DNA of 33,525 bases, from assembly GCA_947495425.1 (NCBI GenBank), contig CANLYR010000049.1, forward strand, positions 1 to 33,525. Reading direction: 5' to 3'. The position numbers and the translations under genes were made by a program. Each line of letters opens with the position of its first letter. Within the stretch, counting starts at the first letter, position 1. This stretch comes from an uncultured Aquimarina sp. (lineage in GTDB: Bacteria; Bacteroidota; Bacteroidia; Flavobacteriales; Flavobacteriaceae). Below are positions 16,698-26,041 of this stretch, in pieces. Below the pieces are notes generated by a model. It had not been told where the DNA came from, did not search any database, and saw only the letters and a program-made list of their open reading frames with translations.

Positions 16698-18755
16698 ATG
16701 TCAACACGTGATAACCTGCCTAAGGCAGAAGGAGATAAAGAAGATAAGATAGAAACATTAGAAACAAATTCTGACAACCCCATTGAAAATGATCCAGAAT
16801 CTAATGTACCAGATGCTACAATTCAAGATGGTAAAGTTGATCCTCTAAAAACTGAAACTTCAGAAACTAAAAATCCTGAGTCTGAGAGTAAGGAAACTAC
16901 TGAAACTATGAGTCACTCTTCTGAAGAATCCAAAAATAATAATGAGGGTACAGAAGAACCAAAAGATCACGTGCAAAATCAAATGGATGAGGCTGTGGCA
17001 GAGCATAGCGAAGATGAAAGCACTCAGGAACGTCATGATATAGAAAAAAAGGACTATCATGCAATGACCAAAGACGAACTCATTAATGAACTTCGGCATT
17101 TAATCAAGACTGAAAAAATTCAGGCCATCAAAGAACATGTAGACGAAATTAAAAATGAATTTAATGAAAAATTCAACGAAGAAGTAGAACAAAAAAAGGA
17201 AGAATTTTTAGCCGATGGTGGCGATATTATTGATTTTTACTACTCTACACCCATTAAAAAAGAATTTAATTCGGTATATTTTGACTACAAAGAAAAACGA
17301 AATGCTTATTACCAGAACTTAAAAAAAGACCTACAAGAAAATCTCAAAAGAAGATTAGAATTGGTAGAAGAGTTAAAAGGCTTACTTAATGTAGATGAAA
17401 ATATTAATACTACATACAACCATTTTAAAAGTATACAGGAAAGGTGGCGCAATGCTGGATCTATACCCAGAGACAAATACAATACGGTATGGAACACTTA
17501 TCATCATCATACCGAAAATTTTTATGACTTTTTACATCTAAATAGAGAATTTAGAGACCTAGATTTTAAACATAATCTAGAACAAAAACTTAAAATCATA
17601 GAACGTGCTACAGAACTTGCACAAGAAACTGATGTAAATAGATCATTTAGAGAACTACAATTACTCCACAAAATGTGGAAAGAAGACCTTGGCCCAGTTG
17701 GTAGAGAATACAGAGAACCGATTTGGGAAAAATTTAGCGAGTTAACAAGGCAGATTCATGAAAACCGCCAAAAGTACTTTAAAGAACAAGATAAAGTTTA
17801 TGAAGTAAATCTAGAAGTAAAAAAAGAGATTATTAGTGAAATAGCAAAAGTAAGCTCTGATCAACCACATAATCATAGTGGTTGGCAACAAAAAATAAAA
17901 GAAATAGAAGCCCTTAGGGAACGTTTTTTTAAAGCTGGCAAAGTTCCTTCTAATGTAAATGAACAAACCTGGAGTCAATTCAAATCTGCTGTAAGGGATT
18001 TTAATCGAAATAAAAATGCTTTTTATAAAGGCCTCAAAAAAGAACAGTTTGAAAATCTTAGCAAGAAGATAGAATTAATTCAGATTGCCGAAGATAATAA
18101 GAATAGTGATGATTTTAATGCCACTACTCCCCTTATGAAAAAAATCCAATCAGACTGGAAAAAAATTGGGCATGTCCCTCGCAAGGATAGTGACAGAATA
18201 TGGAAAAAGTTCAAAGATGCTTGTAATGCATATTTTGATCGCTTACATGCTGAGCGTAATGAAGCTAACAAAGAAGAACTTATATCTCTAGAAAAAAAAC
18301 AAGCTCATATAGAAGCCCTAAAAAGTCTCAAGCTTTCTGGCGATACTGAAGCAGATCTTGCTACAATTAAAGAAAATATTGCAACTTGGAAAACTCTGGG
18401 AAGAGTACCATACAAAAAGAAAAATATCGAATCTGAATATAATAAAGTTCTAGATGACCTCTTTCAACAACTCAATTTAAGTCGTAAAGAAACTGAACTT
18501 ATTAAATACGAAAATAAACTCAATACATTGTCAAATCAAAGTGATGATAGAGCGCTTAGGAATGAACAAAGTTTTATTCGTAAAAAAATAGATGAAGCCA
18601 AGGGAGAAATTCGCCAGTTAGAAAATAACCTTCAGTTTTTTAAAAATGCTAAAGATGATAACCCTTTAGTTATTGAAGTAAAGAGAAATATAGAAAAACA
18701 CAAAGATACTCTTGAAGTTTGGAAGGCTAAATTGATGAAAATAAAACAGCTATAA
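16698..18755 (+). CDS. DUF349-repeat protein
   Basis: From ATG 16698 the protein has 685 residues. The first 110 or so are Glu/Asp/Ser/Thr-rich and probably disordered. The rest is helical and built of about five DUF349 repeats, each with a W-x2-(A/L)G-x-(V/I)P core such as RWRNAGSIPRDKYN, DWKKIGHVPRKDSD and TWKTLGRVPYKKKN, ending in a coiled coil. No enzyme motif or signal peptide is present. DUF349 proteins are common in Bacteroidota and their function is not established. The frame is open upstream to TTG 16596, but that start would lie at the predicted transcription start and adds 34 untypical residues, so the ATG is preferred. The methyltransferase gene follows after 8 bp. Confidence 0.88.
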   Translation: MSTRDNLPKAEGDKEDKIETLETNSDNPIENDPESNVPDATIQDGKVDPLKTETSETKNPESESKETTETMSHSSEESKNNNEGTEEPKDHVQNQMDEAVAEHSEDESTQERHDIEKKDYHAMTKDELINELRHLIKTEKIQAIKEHVDEIKNEFNEKFNEEVEQKKEEFLADGGDIIDFYYSTPIKKEFNSVYFDYKEKRNAYYQNLKKDLQENLKRRLELVEELKGLLNVDENINTTYNHFKSIQERWRNAGSIPRDKYNTVWNTYHHHTENFYDFLHLNREFRDLDFKHNLEQKLKIIERATELAQETDVNRSFRELQLLHKMWKEDLGPVGREYREPIWEKFSELTRQIHENRQKYFKEQDKVYEVNLEVKKEIISEIAKVSSDQPHNHSGWQQKIKEIEALRERFFKAGKVPSNVNEQTWSQFKSAVRDFNRNKNAFYKGLKKEQFENLSKKIELIQIAEDNKNSDDFNATTPLMKKIQSDWKKIGHVPRKDSDRIWKKFKDACNAYFDRLHAERNEANKEELISLEKKQAHIEALKSLKLSGDTEADLATIKENIATWKTLGRVPYKKKNIESEYNKVLDDLFQQLNLSRKETELIKYENKLNTLSNQSDDRALRNEQSFIRKKIDEAKGEIRQLENNLQFFKNAKDDNPLVIEVKRNIEKHKDTLEVWKAKLMKIKQL

Positions 18756-18763
18756 TCTCATGT

Positions 18764-19390
18764 ATGTTATGCTCACTTTGTGATTCTGAAATTGCTTTTT
18801 TTTCTGAAATTAACAAGAGAAGATATTACAGATGTAAACAATGCAAAGGAATTTTACTAGATCCTGATTTCTTCCTTTCTACACAGGCCGAAAAAGAAAG
18901 GTATTTATTGCATAAAAATGATGTAAACGACCCAGGATATCAAAAATTCGTATCGCCAATTATATCAGACGTTTTAAAAGATTTTAATACAAATCATAAG
19001 GGTTTAGACTTTGGCTCTGGTAGTGGCCCGATTGTCACTTCTATATTACATGAAAGTGGATATAATATTACTGCCTATGACCCTATTTTTGAACCGAATA
19101 AGGATGTTTTAAAAGAAAGCTACGACTATATAATTTGCTGTGAAGTTATGGAACATTTTTATAACCCAGCCAAAGAGTTTGAATTATTATACTCGTTATT
19201 AAACCCCAAGGGAGCCTTATACTGCAAAACTAATCTTTACGACAATACTATTGATTTTGACACCTGGTGGTATAAAAATGACACTACTCACGTTTTCTTT
19301 TATACTAAAGACACCTTACATTGGATTGCAACAAAGTATGGATATGCTACACCTAGAATCACAAAGGATTTTATTCTTTTTATCAAATAA
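18764..19390 (+). CDS. Class I SAM-dependent methyltransferase with N-terminal zinc ribbon
   Basis: The 208-residue protein starts with a CxxC...CxxC pair (Cys3, Cys6, Cys24, Cys27) typical of a small zinc ribbon, followed by a Rossmann methyltransferase domain with motif I LDFGSGSGP (81-89) and the acidic residue Asp106 at the end of strand 2. CCEVMEHFYNP corresponds to motif IV of the Methyltransf_11/23 type. The substrate is unknown; the zinc ribbon suggests recognition of protein or RNA. It lies 8 bp after the DUF349 gene and so shares its transcript. It faces susD tail to tail across 119 bp, where I see only weak dyads such as CTTTAC-TG-GTAAAG at 19457-19470. Confidence 0.88.
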   Translation: MLCSLCDSEIAFFSEINKRRYYRCKQCKGILLDPDFFLSTQAEKERYLLHKNDVNDPGYQKFVSPIISDVLKDFNTNHKGLDFGSGSGPIVTSILHESGYNITAYDPIFEPNKDVLKESYDYIICCEVMEHFYNPAKEFELLYSLLNPKGALYCKTNLYDNTIDFDTWWYKNDTTHVFFYTKDTLHWIATKYGYATPRITKDFILFIK

Positions 19391-19509
19391 AATCCTTGGT
19401 GTGAAATTCTAGAGTATGTAAATCAAAATTTTTTATTCTCTAATCGTTATTACAAACTTTACTGGTAAAGCATAGTATTCTATAATTAAGCTATTCTATG
19501 TATTAATAA

Positions 19510-20985
19510 TTAATTAAAAGGTAATACATCATCAGAATTTTTATTAGCAACCAAAATTGCGTTTAAATCAATAGTAGTAGTTGTAATTCCTGCCTCAGCA
19601 TCATATGTAAATCCATCTAAATCATTTTTTACTGCGTTTATAAAAGGCGGTATGATTGCAACTGTGCCTGGATCTCCTTCTGCAACATTATCATTTAATA
19701 AAATTTCATTAAGATCCATAACCAGCTTTACGCCCATGTCTGCAAAACGAATACCTTCAGCCATAAAGACCTCCTGCCTTGTTCTGTAAAGAAGCTCTAG
19801 TGCAGCGTCATCATTACTTATGCCATCAATTTCTGTTTGAGTTAATGAAGTTCCTGATATTGAAGGTATATCTATAATCACGGGAACAACTTTTTCCGAT
19901 CCATCATCTTCAATTACAACTGTGGTTCCACGATAGAGAACTAAATCAGATCTACCATTTACAACTACATGTGTACTATCAGGTCTGGAACCAGGTGCTC
20001 TTTGAGTTCTTCCTTCTATAGTATCGTCAATACTTCTAACTTCTCTTGTATCAATTAATGATAATAAGTCGGTCATATTTTGTTGTGCCGTTAAATCATT
20101 TCCATCTGATAAATTAGCTTCAGCCAATATCAAATAAGCCTCTTCTGCTTTTAGATAATAAATCGGAGCGTCTTCTTCTGGAGAAACAAAAGAATATTTA
20201 GGATCAAGAAAATCTAATGTTGGTAAAGGCTGTAAGTCATCAAAAATAGCTCTTTCGTACAAGGCATTTTCAAAAATATTAACTGCGGGCTGTGCGGTAG
20301 TATCAGTTTCATCAAATCGTGCAAATCGAAGCAAATCACTATCTAATGCGATCACCATTTGTGCATCTGCTACGGCTTCTGCTTTTCGCCCTAAGTAATA
20401 ATAAGCTCTTGCTCTTGCCAAATAATACTCAGGCTTGTTATTTAAACCTATAGCTGTTGTAAAAGAACTAATAGCACTCGCATAGTTTTCTTCAGCTGTT
20501 AAGGGAACTGCTCCTGGCTCTTCGGGCAATCTTGAAAAATACATCCCAGCATAAAGGTTGGACATTCCTTTAAAAAAATTATACTCAGCTTCAGTATCTT
20601 CATTAAATAGTGGATCTTGGGGGCCAACCTCTTCTAACCCATAATCTGCCATCTCTCTTAACCGGGCAAGGTCGTTCTGTGTATCTCTTATGTCAGGATC
20701 ATCTATTCTAATTTCCAAATTATCTAAAAATTGACTATAGAAAGTTTGCGTATTCTCATAATTGTCCGATCCTAATTCTGCTAAAATTAGTATTTCGTTA
20801 AGGAAAAGAGACATTTGCCTGTCCATACCCTCTAACCAAACGCTAGATGAATTAGGTTGTCCCAAAAATAAAGGTTCTAACAAGTTAGGATTTTCTATAG
20901 AAGTAAAATCTGTTGCATCTCTAAGATCATCTGTACAGTTGACCAATAAAGTAATCGATAATAATATAATTAATAGCTTTTTCAT
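19510..20985 (-). CDS. SusD/RagB-like outer-membrane lipoprotein
   Basis: The 491-residue protein has a lipoprotein signal (MKKLLIILLSITLLVNC, lipid anchor at Cys17). A TPR-like helical region around 130-215 matches the helical scaffold of SusD folds, with the motif EEAYLILAEANL and, near the C-terminus, LLYRTRQEVFMAEGIRFADM, the usual SusD closing helix. SusD lipoproteins cap the SusC barrel and capture the ligand at the cell surface. It lies 24 bp downstream of the susC-like gene on the same strand, the standard pair order. The sequence is divergent and the ligand cannot be inferred; no glycosidase, sulfatase or protease gene lies beside it. Confidence 0.85.
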   Translation of the reverse strand: MKKLLIILLSITLLVNCTDDLRDATDFTSIENPNLLEPLFLGQPNSSSVWLEGMDRQMSLFLNEILILAELGSDNYENTQTFYSQFLDNLEIRIDDPDIRDTQNDLARLREMADYGLEEVGPQDPLFNEDTEAEYNFFKGMSNLYAGMYFSRLPEEPGAVPLTAEENYASAISSFTTAIGLNNKPEYYLARARAYYYLGRKAEAVADAQMVIALDSDLLRFARFDETDTTAQPAVNIFENALYERAIFDDLQPLPTLDFLDPKYSFVSPEEDAPIYYLKAEEAYLILAEANLSDGNDLTAQQNMTDLLSLIDTREVRSIDDTIEGRTQRAPGSRPDSTHVVVNGRSDLVLYRGTTVVIEDDGSEKVVPVIIDIPSISGTSLTQTEIDGISNDDAALELLYRTRQEVFMAEGIRFADMGVKLVMDLNEILLNDNVAEGDPGTVAIIPPFINAVKNDLDGFTYDAEAGITTTTIDLNAILVANKNSDDVLPFN

Positions 20986-21009
20986 CGTGTTCTTTATATT
21001 TTAAGTTAA

Positions 21010-23817
21010 TTAAAACTGAAACTTCAGTGAGGTCAAAAATATTCTTGGAGCAGATTCAGTTCCATAAGCAAATCCTCCACTAGCAAAACCATTTTGAGCA
21101 GCAATCCCAGAACCTGTTATCTCTGGATCTGCAATTCCTGAAGTCCAATTAAATGGATTTGTAGCCGTAAACCCAAGAACTATATTAGAAAAAGGCTTTA
21201 TTTTGTCACCAAAGGAGTATGAAGCTCCTATATTTCTTATTTTCACAAAGTCATTATCAAAAACAAAGAAATTAACATAATTAAAGGGACTCGTTGTACC
21301 AACTAGATCCTCTGGTATACCTGTATTATCAACTCCATTTAGATGTCTTAGTAAAAAATTCAAATCTGTATAACTTCCTCCGAATTGATAATCCCCAGTC
21401 ATATAAAAGTTGAAGTTTTTATACGTATAATTAAACCCAAATGATCCAAAATTAGGCGCAAAAGTATCCCCTAAAACATCGTTGGGTGTGAATGTAAAAG
21501 TACCATCTTCTGCTCGGGTGGCAGAAGTTCCTCTTAAGTAACCTAAACTTTGTCCTTCTTCTATGACAGAACCAATCACATTAAACCCTCCTACTACAAA
21601 AGCTGGTGAGCCTCCACTATCTTCAACAATATTATCATTATTGTTGTAAGAAAAATTAACACTTAATAAATGATTCTCAGTTTGTATAATATCGGCATTG
21701 AAAGCAAATTCCCATCCACTATTAGATATTTCTCCAAGATTTGTTACTTGAGTCCTAAGGCCAGATGATGGTAAGGCATTGGGAACGAATAGAGCATCTT
21801 CTGTCGTCCCGTCGTAATGTGTACCACTTAAATTAATCCTATTGTTGAAAAAACCTAAATCCAAACCAAATTCTACAGTTTTAACTCTTTCAGAAATTAA
21901 GTCAGGGTTGCCTGGTTGATCAAAACGTACTGCTAAACCTCCTAGAAAAACGTTTGGAACAAATGTCTCTACTTGAGAAAAAGGTTGCGCAAAATTTGTC
22001 GCTTCACCGTAATTTGCTCTTAATTTTATACTTGAAACAATAGTACTTAGACCACCTTCTCTATAGAAATCGTGATCCGAAATATTATAGGTAATCCCTG
22101 CTTTAGGAAGAAATAATGGATCTGTATCAACTCCTGCAGATGTGTTTTCATCTAGTCTACCACCTAATTCTATGAAAGCAACATCAAATATACCTATGTT
22201 TTCTAAAAAGTATAAACCATAATTGGCATTTTCTAACACAAAATCTCTAGCAACTATAGTAGGAAAAAATCCTATGCGCGAAGTACCATCTAAGCCTCCC
22301 GATCCTTCAATTCTATTCTGTCGATCAGTATTTCTAAAAAACTGCCCTCCTAAAATACTAACAAACGAGAAATTGTTCAGCTCGGCTTTATAAGTAAAGT
22401 TTAGATCACCTGTAACAACAAAGTTATTCCTCAAAGCTCTTGTTAGAGAACCTCTATCCGAAGTTCCTTCAGGAAAAGCTCCTCTTGAGATTTGTAATGC
22501 ATTTGATACAGCTTGATTTTGAACCACCGTTCTGTAATCTACACCAATAGTAGTATTCACTTGTAGGTTATTCAGTATATCATATATAAATTTGTTTGAA
22601 TTGGTAAAGCGATTTACGGTTGATTCATTACGTGTTAAGGCACCTCTTAAAAGATAATTCTCTCGAATAGGCCCAAAATCTTCATCTGTAATCTCATCAA
22701 GATCACCCAAATCTCCTCCTTCGAAATCGGAAAACCTAGCATTACCACTATTTGCGTTAAAATCCAAATTAGTTTCTGCACCTACATAAGAAAAAGAACC
22801 TTGATATCTTAGCTTATCAGTAACGTTAGCATTAAGACCAAATGATAAGCTTCTTCTCACCTGCTTGTTAATATCATTATAAGAATCATCAGAATAGACA
22901 CTACCTGCAAAATTATAGGTTACTTTCTCTCCTCCGCCATTTATACCTATCTTATGTTCTAGTGAAAGTCCAGGTTCAAAAAAAACTTCACCGGTTCTTT
23001 TGTACTTCAAAAAATCATTCGTTGCTTTTATAACACCTATCCTAGACTCATAAAATATTGAGGATTTCCCTTTAGTACCTTTCTTAGTAATGATCTGAAT
23101 AACACCATTGGCGGCATCAGCACCATATAGGGTTGTGGCCGCTCCTCCTTTTATATATTCAATTTTTTCTATGGATTCTGTAGGAATATCTGCTAAAGCA
23201 GAAACATTAGCACCACCTGTAACAATACCTAATTGAGCATTAGAATTTAAATTATCTACTCGTACTCCATCAACTATTACAATAGGGGTCGCAGACGTTG
23301 AAGCAGATATCGCTCCTCTGGTTCTAATTATCGCTGCGGTACCAGGCTGACCAGAACTTAATCTAATTTGTGCACTTGGCGTAGTCGATTGTAATAATTG
23401 ATCAATTTGATTCGACGGTAATTTATCAATCTCATCAGCGGTAAGTACATCTACGGTTGTAGATAATTTTCTCTTTGCAATTCCAGATCCTTGTCCAGTA
23501 ATAATAACTTCTTCTAGCTCTGATGCACTAGGAATTAGTTGCGCATCTATGACATTATTATCTCCTACTACTATTTTCTTTTGCTCAAAGCCAACATAAC
23601 TAAATAAAAGAACTGCTCCTCTATTCACTTTTATCGTGTATACTCCGTCAAAATTTGATTGTGTGCCTTTGTCTGTATTTTTGACTAAAACATTTACCCC
23701 AGGAAGTGGTAACCCATTACTGTCTGTGATTGTTCCCGATATATCTTTTTGTTGTGTATAAGCAAAACTCGTTATAAAAAAAACAAGCCATAACAATTTG
23801 TGTTTTTGTACTCTCAT
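21010..23817 (-). CDS. SusC/RagA-type TonB-dependent outer-membrane transporter
   Basis: The 935 residues show the complete SusC plan: signal peptide (1-21), a carboxypeptidase-D-like domain (about 25-85, with ISGTITDSNGLPLPGVNV), a TonB-box-like segment (EEVIITGQG), a plug domain (about 115-245, with IRTRGAISAS, PIVIVDGVRV and LYGADAANGVIQIITKKG), then a long beta-barrel ending in the aromatic C-terminal strand LTSLKFQF. It takes up a ligand using TonB energy together with the SusD partner encoded 24 bp downstream. The 250-bp gap upstream separates it from a 7TM/AraC regulator on the same strand, a likely activator of this pair. Confidence 0.95.
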   Translation of the reverse strand: MRVQKHKLLWLVFFITSFAYTQQKDISGTITDSNGLPLPGVNVLVKNTDKGTQSNFDGVYTIKVNRGAVLLFSYVGFEQKKIVVGDNNVIDAQLIPSASELEEVIITGQGSGIAKRKLSTTVDVLTADEIDKLPSNQIDQLLQSTTPSAQIRLSSGQPGTAAIIRTRGAISASTSATPIVIVDGVRVDNLNSNAQLGIVTGGANVSALADIPTESIEKIEYIKGGAATTLYGADAANGVIQIITKKGTKGKSSIFYESRIGVIKATNDFLKYKRTGEVFFEPGLSLEHKIGINGGGEKVTYNFAGSVYSDDSYNDINKQVRRSLSFGLNANVTDKLRYQGSFSYVGAETNLDFNANSGNARFSDFEGGDLGDLDEITDEDFGPIRENYLLRGALTRNESTVNRFTNSNKFIYDILNNLQVNTTIGVDYRTVVQNQAVSNALQISRGAFPEGTSDRGSLTRALRNNFVVTGDLNFTYKAELNNFSFVSILGGQFFRNTDRQNRIEGSGGLDGTSRIGFFPTIVARDFVLENANYGLYFLENIGIFDVAFIELGGRLDENTSAGVDTDPLFLPKAGITYNISDHDFYREGGLSTIVSSIKLRANYGEATNFAQPFSQVETFVPNVFLGGLAVRFDQPGNPDLISERVKTVEFGLDLGFFNNRINLSGTHYDGTTEDALFVPNALPSSGLRTQVTNLGEISNSGWEFAFNADIIQTENHLLSVNFSYNNNDNIVEDSGGSPAFVVGGFNVIGSVIEEGQSLGYLRGTSATRAEDGTFTFTPNDVLGDTFAPNFGSFGFNYTYKNFNFYMTGDYQFGGSYTDLNFLLRHLNGVDNTGIPEDLVGTTSPFNYVNFFVFDNDFVKIRNIGASYSFGDKIKPFSNIVLGFTATNPFNWTSGIADPEITGSGIAAQNGFASGGFAYGTESAPRIFLTSLKFQF

Positions 23818-24067
23818 ATGCTAATGATTAAAATTTTAAGAATTATGTTTAAATACTTAACATAACTACAAAAGGAAAGTAAGAATACTTGGATGGCTAA
23901 TTCAACATGCTATCTAAGACTTGAATAAAATTATAAATACAGAATAATAACAAATTCTACTTCCCTTTTATAATTATTTTCTAAAGAAAAAAATAGCAGT
24001 CCAGTGCATGGGTAAACCCTACATAAATTTACCTGATAATTACTAATCTAAAACCCGAAACAGAGGT
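23818..24067 (-). promoter_or_regulatory. Region upstream of susC with several dyads
   Basis: This 250-bp gap should hold the susC promoter and the regulator's binding site. Visible dyads are AAGTA-AGAA-TACTT (23877-23890), AATTATAAA/TTTATAATT (23929-23937 with 23967-23975) enclosing AGAAT/ATTCT (23941-23945 with 23954-23958), and GGTAAA/TTTACC (24011-24016 with 24028-24033). Which are operators and which terminate the regulator gene cannot be told. No exact TAnnTTTG is seen on the minus strand. Confidence 0.35.
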
Positions 24068-25543
24068 CTAGATCGTTATTGACTTTACATATTCTGATGG
24101 AGTAATTTGATTGTGTTTTTTGAAAGATTTATTGAAAGTCACTTTATTATTAAACCCTACTTCGTAGGCAACATTTATAATACTAACATTATTAAACTTC
24201 TCTTTTTCTAAAATTCGCATAGCTTCTTGAATCCTATATTTGTTAATCAACTCAAAAAAATTTAGTTTAAAATGTTCATTAACTATTTGGGAAGTATTAT
24301 TCCTTGTAGTTCCTAAAAGTTCTGAGAGTTTTTGAAGATTCATATCATTTTGCCTGTAAATTTTTTCTTTATCTAATAAGTAAAGTAATTTCATTTTTAG
24401 TTCTAATGATAAGCCTTGAGTAAGGGCTGATTTTTTATATTTATTTAATTCGCTTTTTAGCCCATTAGTAATTGTTTTCACTCCTCCAAATACTCCAGGA
24501 TAAACAAATGCGGTACAACTTATATACAAGATCAATAGCGATATTGATGTAATTTGTAAATAAAAAGGGAAACCATCAATTATATATAGTACTCTTAAAA
24601 CACCATAGATTGCATAGGAAATTATATATATCGAACATAAAACCAAAACATTACGCTGCCAGTCATATTCTATTTTAGATTTGAGTGTATTCTTTCTATT
24701 AGATTTTACGTACATTCTTATAACTAAAATCATATATATAAGTAATAGAAGGAGCTTTGAGCCTGAAATTACAGCAATGTAAGGGCGCTCATTAGCTAGT
24801 ATAATTCTTAACTTTTCTTCTTCGGACACACTGTATATTGGAATTAATACAATTAGAAGCAATAGTGTAGGAAGTAAATGTATGATATCTAAAAACTTAA
24901 ACTTATAGTTCAATCTTGTTCTTTTGAAATAAAAATAAATAAGTGGACCATACAGAAACGAGGACCAAGTTGACATATATAAGGAATGCGGAAGGCTAAA
25001 TTCATAATTTGTGAGTAATAAACCAATATGAATTATAAAAATTGCATGTTGAAAAACAAAAACACTAATTAAGAGATTAGCAATCTTATCTGTGTGTTTT
25101 TTGAAATTTAAGATTATCGATATAAAAACACCCACACAACCCACAAACAAACAAAATAATGACCATATATCTAATTTATTTACGTACTTATCTATTAATT
25201 GACTATAGAATATTGAATCACTAATCGAATCAAAATAATGATGCTCAATAAATGAAATATCCAGACTAGTTTTTATATACTGTTCTATATAATGGCAAGC
25301 TAATTCTGCCTCATCAGTTTTAGCCTGATAAAATGCCCGTTTTTTTAATAATAGTATAGAATCTGTATTTCTTTTCTCCAGTTTTGCTTGAGATGTCTCA
25401 TTAGGAAATAAAAGGTAATAGATATCCTTATCCTCATTTTCCAAGTCAATTTCATCCTGAAAACAGTATACATTGGAAGAAACCAATAAAATAAGAATGA
25501 TCAAAAAGCGTGTTGAGTTTTGTGCCAGTTGAGTTAGCAACAT
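24068..25543 (-). CDS. Seven-TM membrane sensor fused to an AraC-type DNA-binding domain
   Basis: The 491 residues read as a signal peptide or anchor (about 8-27), a helical region of about 95 residues predicted outside the membrane, and seven hydrophobic helices (near 126-146, 156-178, 194-206, 219-239, 260-279, 298-322 and 329-347). A linker leads to an AraC HTH domain (about 400-488) with the second-helix signature VAYEVGFNNKVTFNKSFKKH and the closing TPSEY. A membrane-bound AraC factor would sense a periplasmic or membrane signal and act on nearby DNA. It lies directly upstream of, and collinear with, the susC/susD pair, making these genes the obvious target. The C-terminal domain is certain; ligand and topology are inferred. 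Confidence 0.88.
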   Translation of the reverse strand: MLLTQLAQNSTRFLIILILLVSSNVYCFQDEIDLENEDKDIYYLLFPNETSQAKLEKRNTDSILLLKKRAFYQAKTDEAELACHYIEQYIKTSLDISFIEHHYFDSISDSIFYSQLIDKYVNKLDIWSLFCLFVGCVGVFISIILNFKKHTDKIANLLISVFVFQHAIFIIHIGLLLTNYEFSLPHSLYMSTWSSFLYGPLIYFYFKRTRLNYKFKFLDIIHLLPTLLLLIVLIPIYSVSEEEKLRIILANERPYIAVISGSKLLLLLIYMILVIRMYVKSNRKNTLKSKIEYDWQRNVLVLCSIYIISYAIYGVLRVLYIIDGFPFYLQITSISLLILYISCTAFVYPGVFGGVKTITNGLKSELNKYKKSALTQGLSLELKMKLLYLLDKEKIYRQNDMNLQKLSELLGTTRNNTSQIVNEHFKLNFFELINKYRIQEAMRILEKEKFNNVSIINVAYEVGFNNKVTFNKSFKKHNQITPSEYVKSITI

Positions 25544-25755
25544 AGTTGCAATAAAGATAGTTATGATTTTTAAATTACTATAAGTTTCTTAAATATATTT
25601 TCATATATAAGAGAAAAATTTTGAAACTTATTCAATATAAAGTTGCTTATCTTAGGGAAAATCAAAATATTTTAAAGAAAATTACGCTATAAAACATTAA
25701 TAAATGAGTGTCACGGAAATAAAAAATTTCTTGAAACTGACTATCCTCGAGTTAG

Positions 25756-25900
25756 GGCTATAGAGGTATTGCGCCAGTTTCATTTTGGTCTGACAGCATC
25801 AAAAACCGAAATTTTATATTTTACCTCACCCAGAACTGCCAAAAATGGCAGTTCTGACCTCCCCAAAGGAGAGGTAAATCGGAAAACCTGAGGCATAGCC
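25756..25900. repeat. Nested inverted-repeat element, about 145 bp
   Basis: From outside in: GGCTAT (25756-25761) with ATAGCC (25895-25900); AGGT (25764-25767) with ACCT (25886-25889); TTTACCTC (25820-25827) with GAGGTAAA (25871-25878); and a perfect 11-bp stem CAGAACTGCCA/TGGCAGTTCTG (25831-25841 with 25846-25856) with loop AAAA. ACCTCCCC can also fold on GGAGAGGT (25857-25864 with 25868-25875, one mismatch). The nested symmetry and lack of coding suggest a palindromic repeat or MITE-like element. Confidence 0.55.
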
Positions 25901-25971
25901 ATCGGAGCATTATTTAGATTAAAGAGTGTGAATACTTAGTAGTGTCAGAAAAAACATCTTTATAACCAAAA

Positions 25972-26003
25972 AAAGCGCTATCATCATTACCTGACAGCGC
26001 TTT
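25972..26003 (-). terminator. Terminator of the sigma/anti-sigma/beta-repeat operon
   Basis: AAAGCGCT-A-TCA (25972-25983) pairs with TGA-C-AGCGCTTT (25992-26003), eleven pairs with one internal mismatch, around an eight-base loop. On the minus strand it ends in a run of U residues. It lies about 40 bp after the stop codon of the 26042-27427 gene. Confidence 0.8.
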
Positions 26004-26041
26004 GTTGTAAACAACATCTATATTACTACTTAAAAAATTAA

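Larger units (their letters stand above)
25544..26041. other. 498-bp intergenic region with a palindromic element and terminator
   Basis: No gene is visible. It holds a weak -7-like box for the 7TM/AraC gene (TATCTTTA on the minus strand, 25552-25559), a GAAAT/ATTTC dyad (25716-25730), a nested inverted-repeat element (25756-25900), and the terminator of the operon on its right (25972-26003). Confidence 0.55.

Noticed and set aside
19510..25543. A complete polysaccharide utilization locus
   Set aside because: Only regulator, SusC and SusD are present. No carbohydrate-active enzyme is found on either side, so calling it a PUL for a given glycan would be unsupported.
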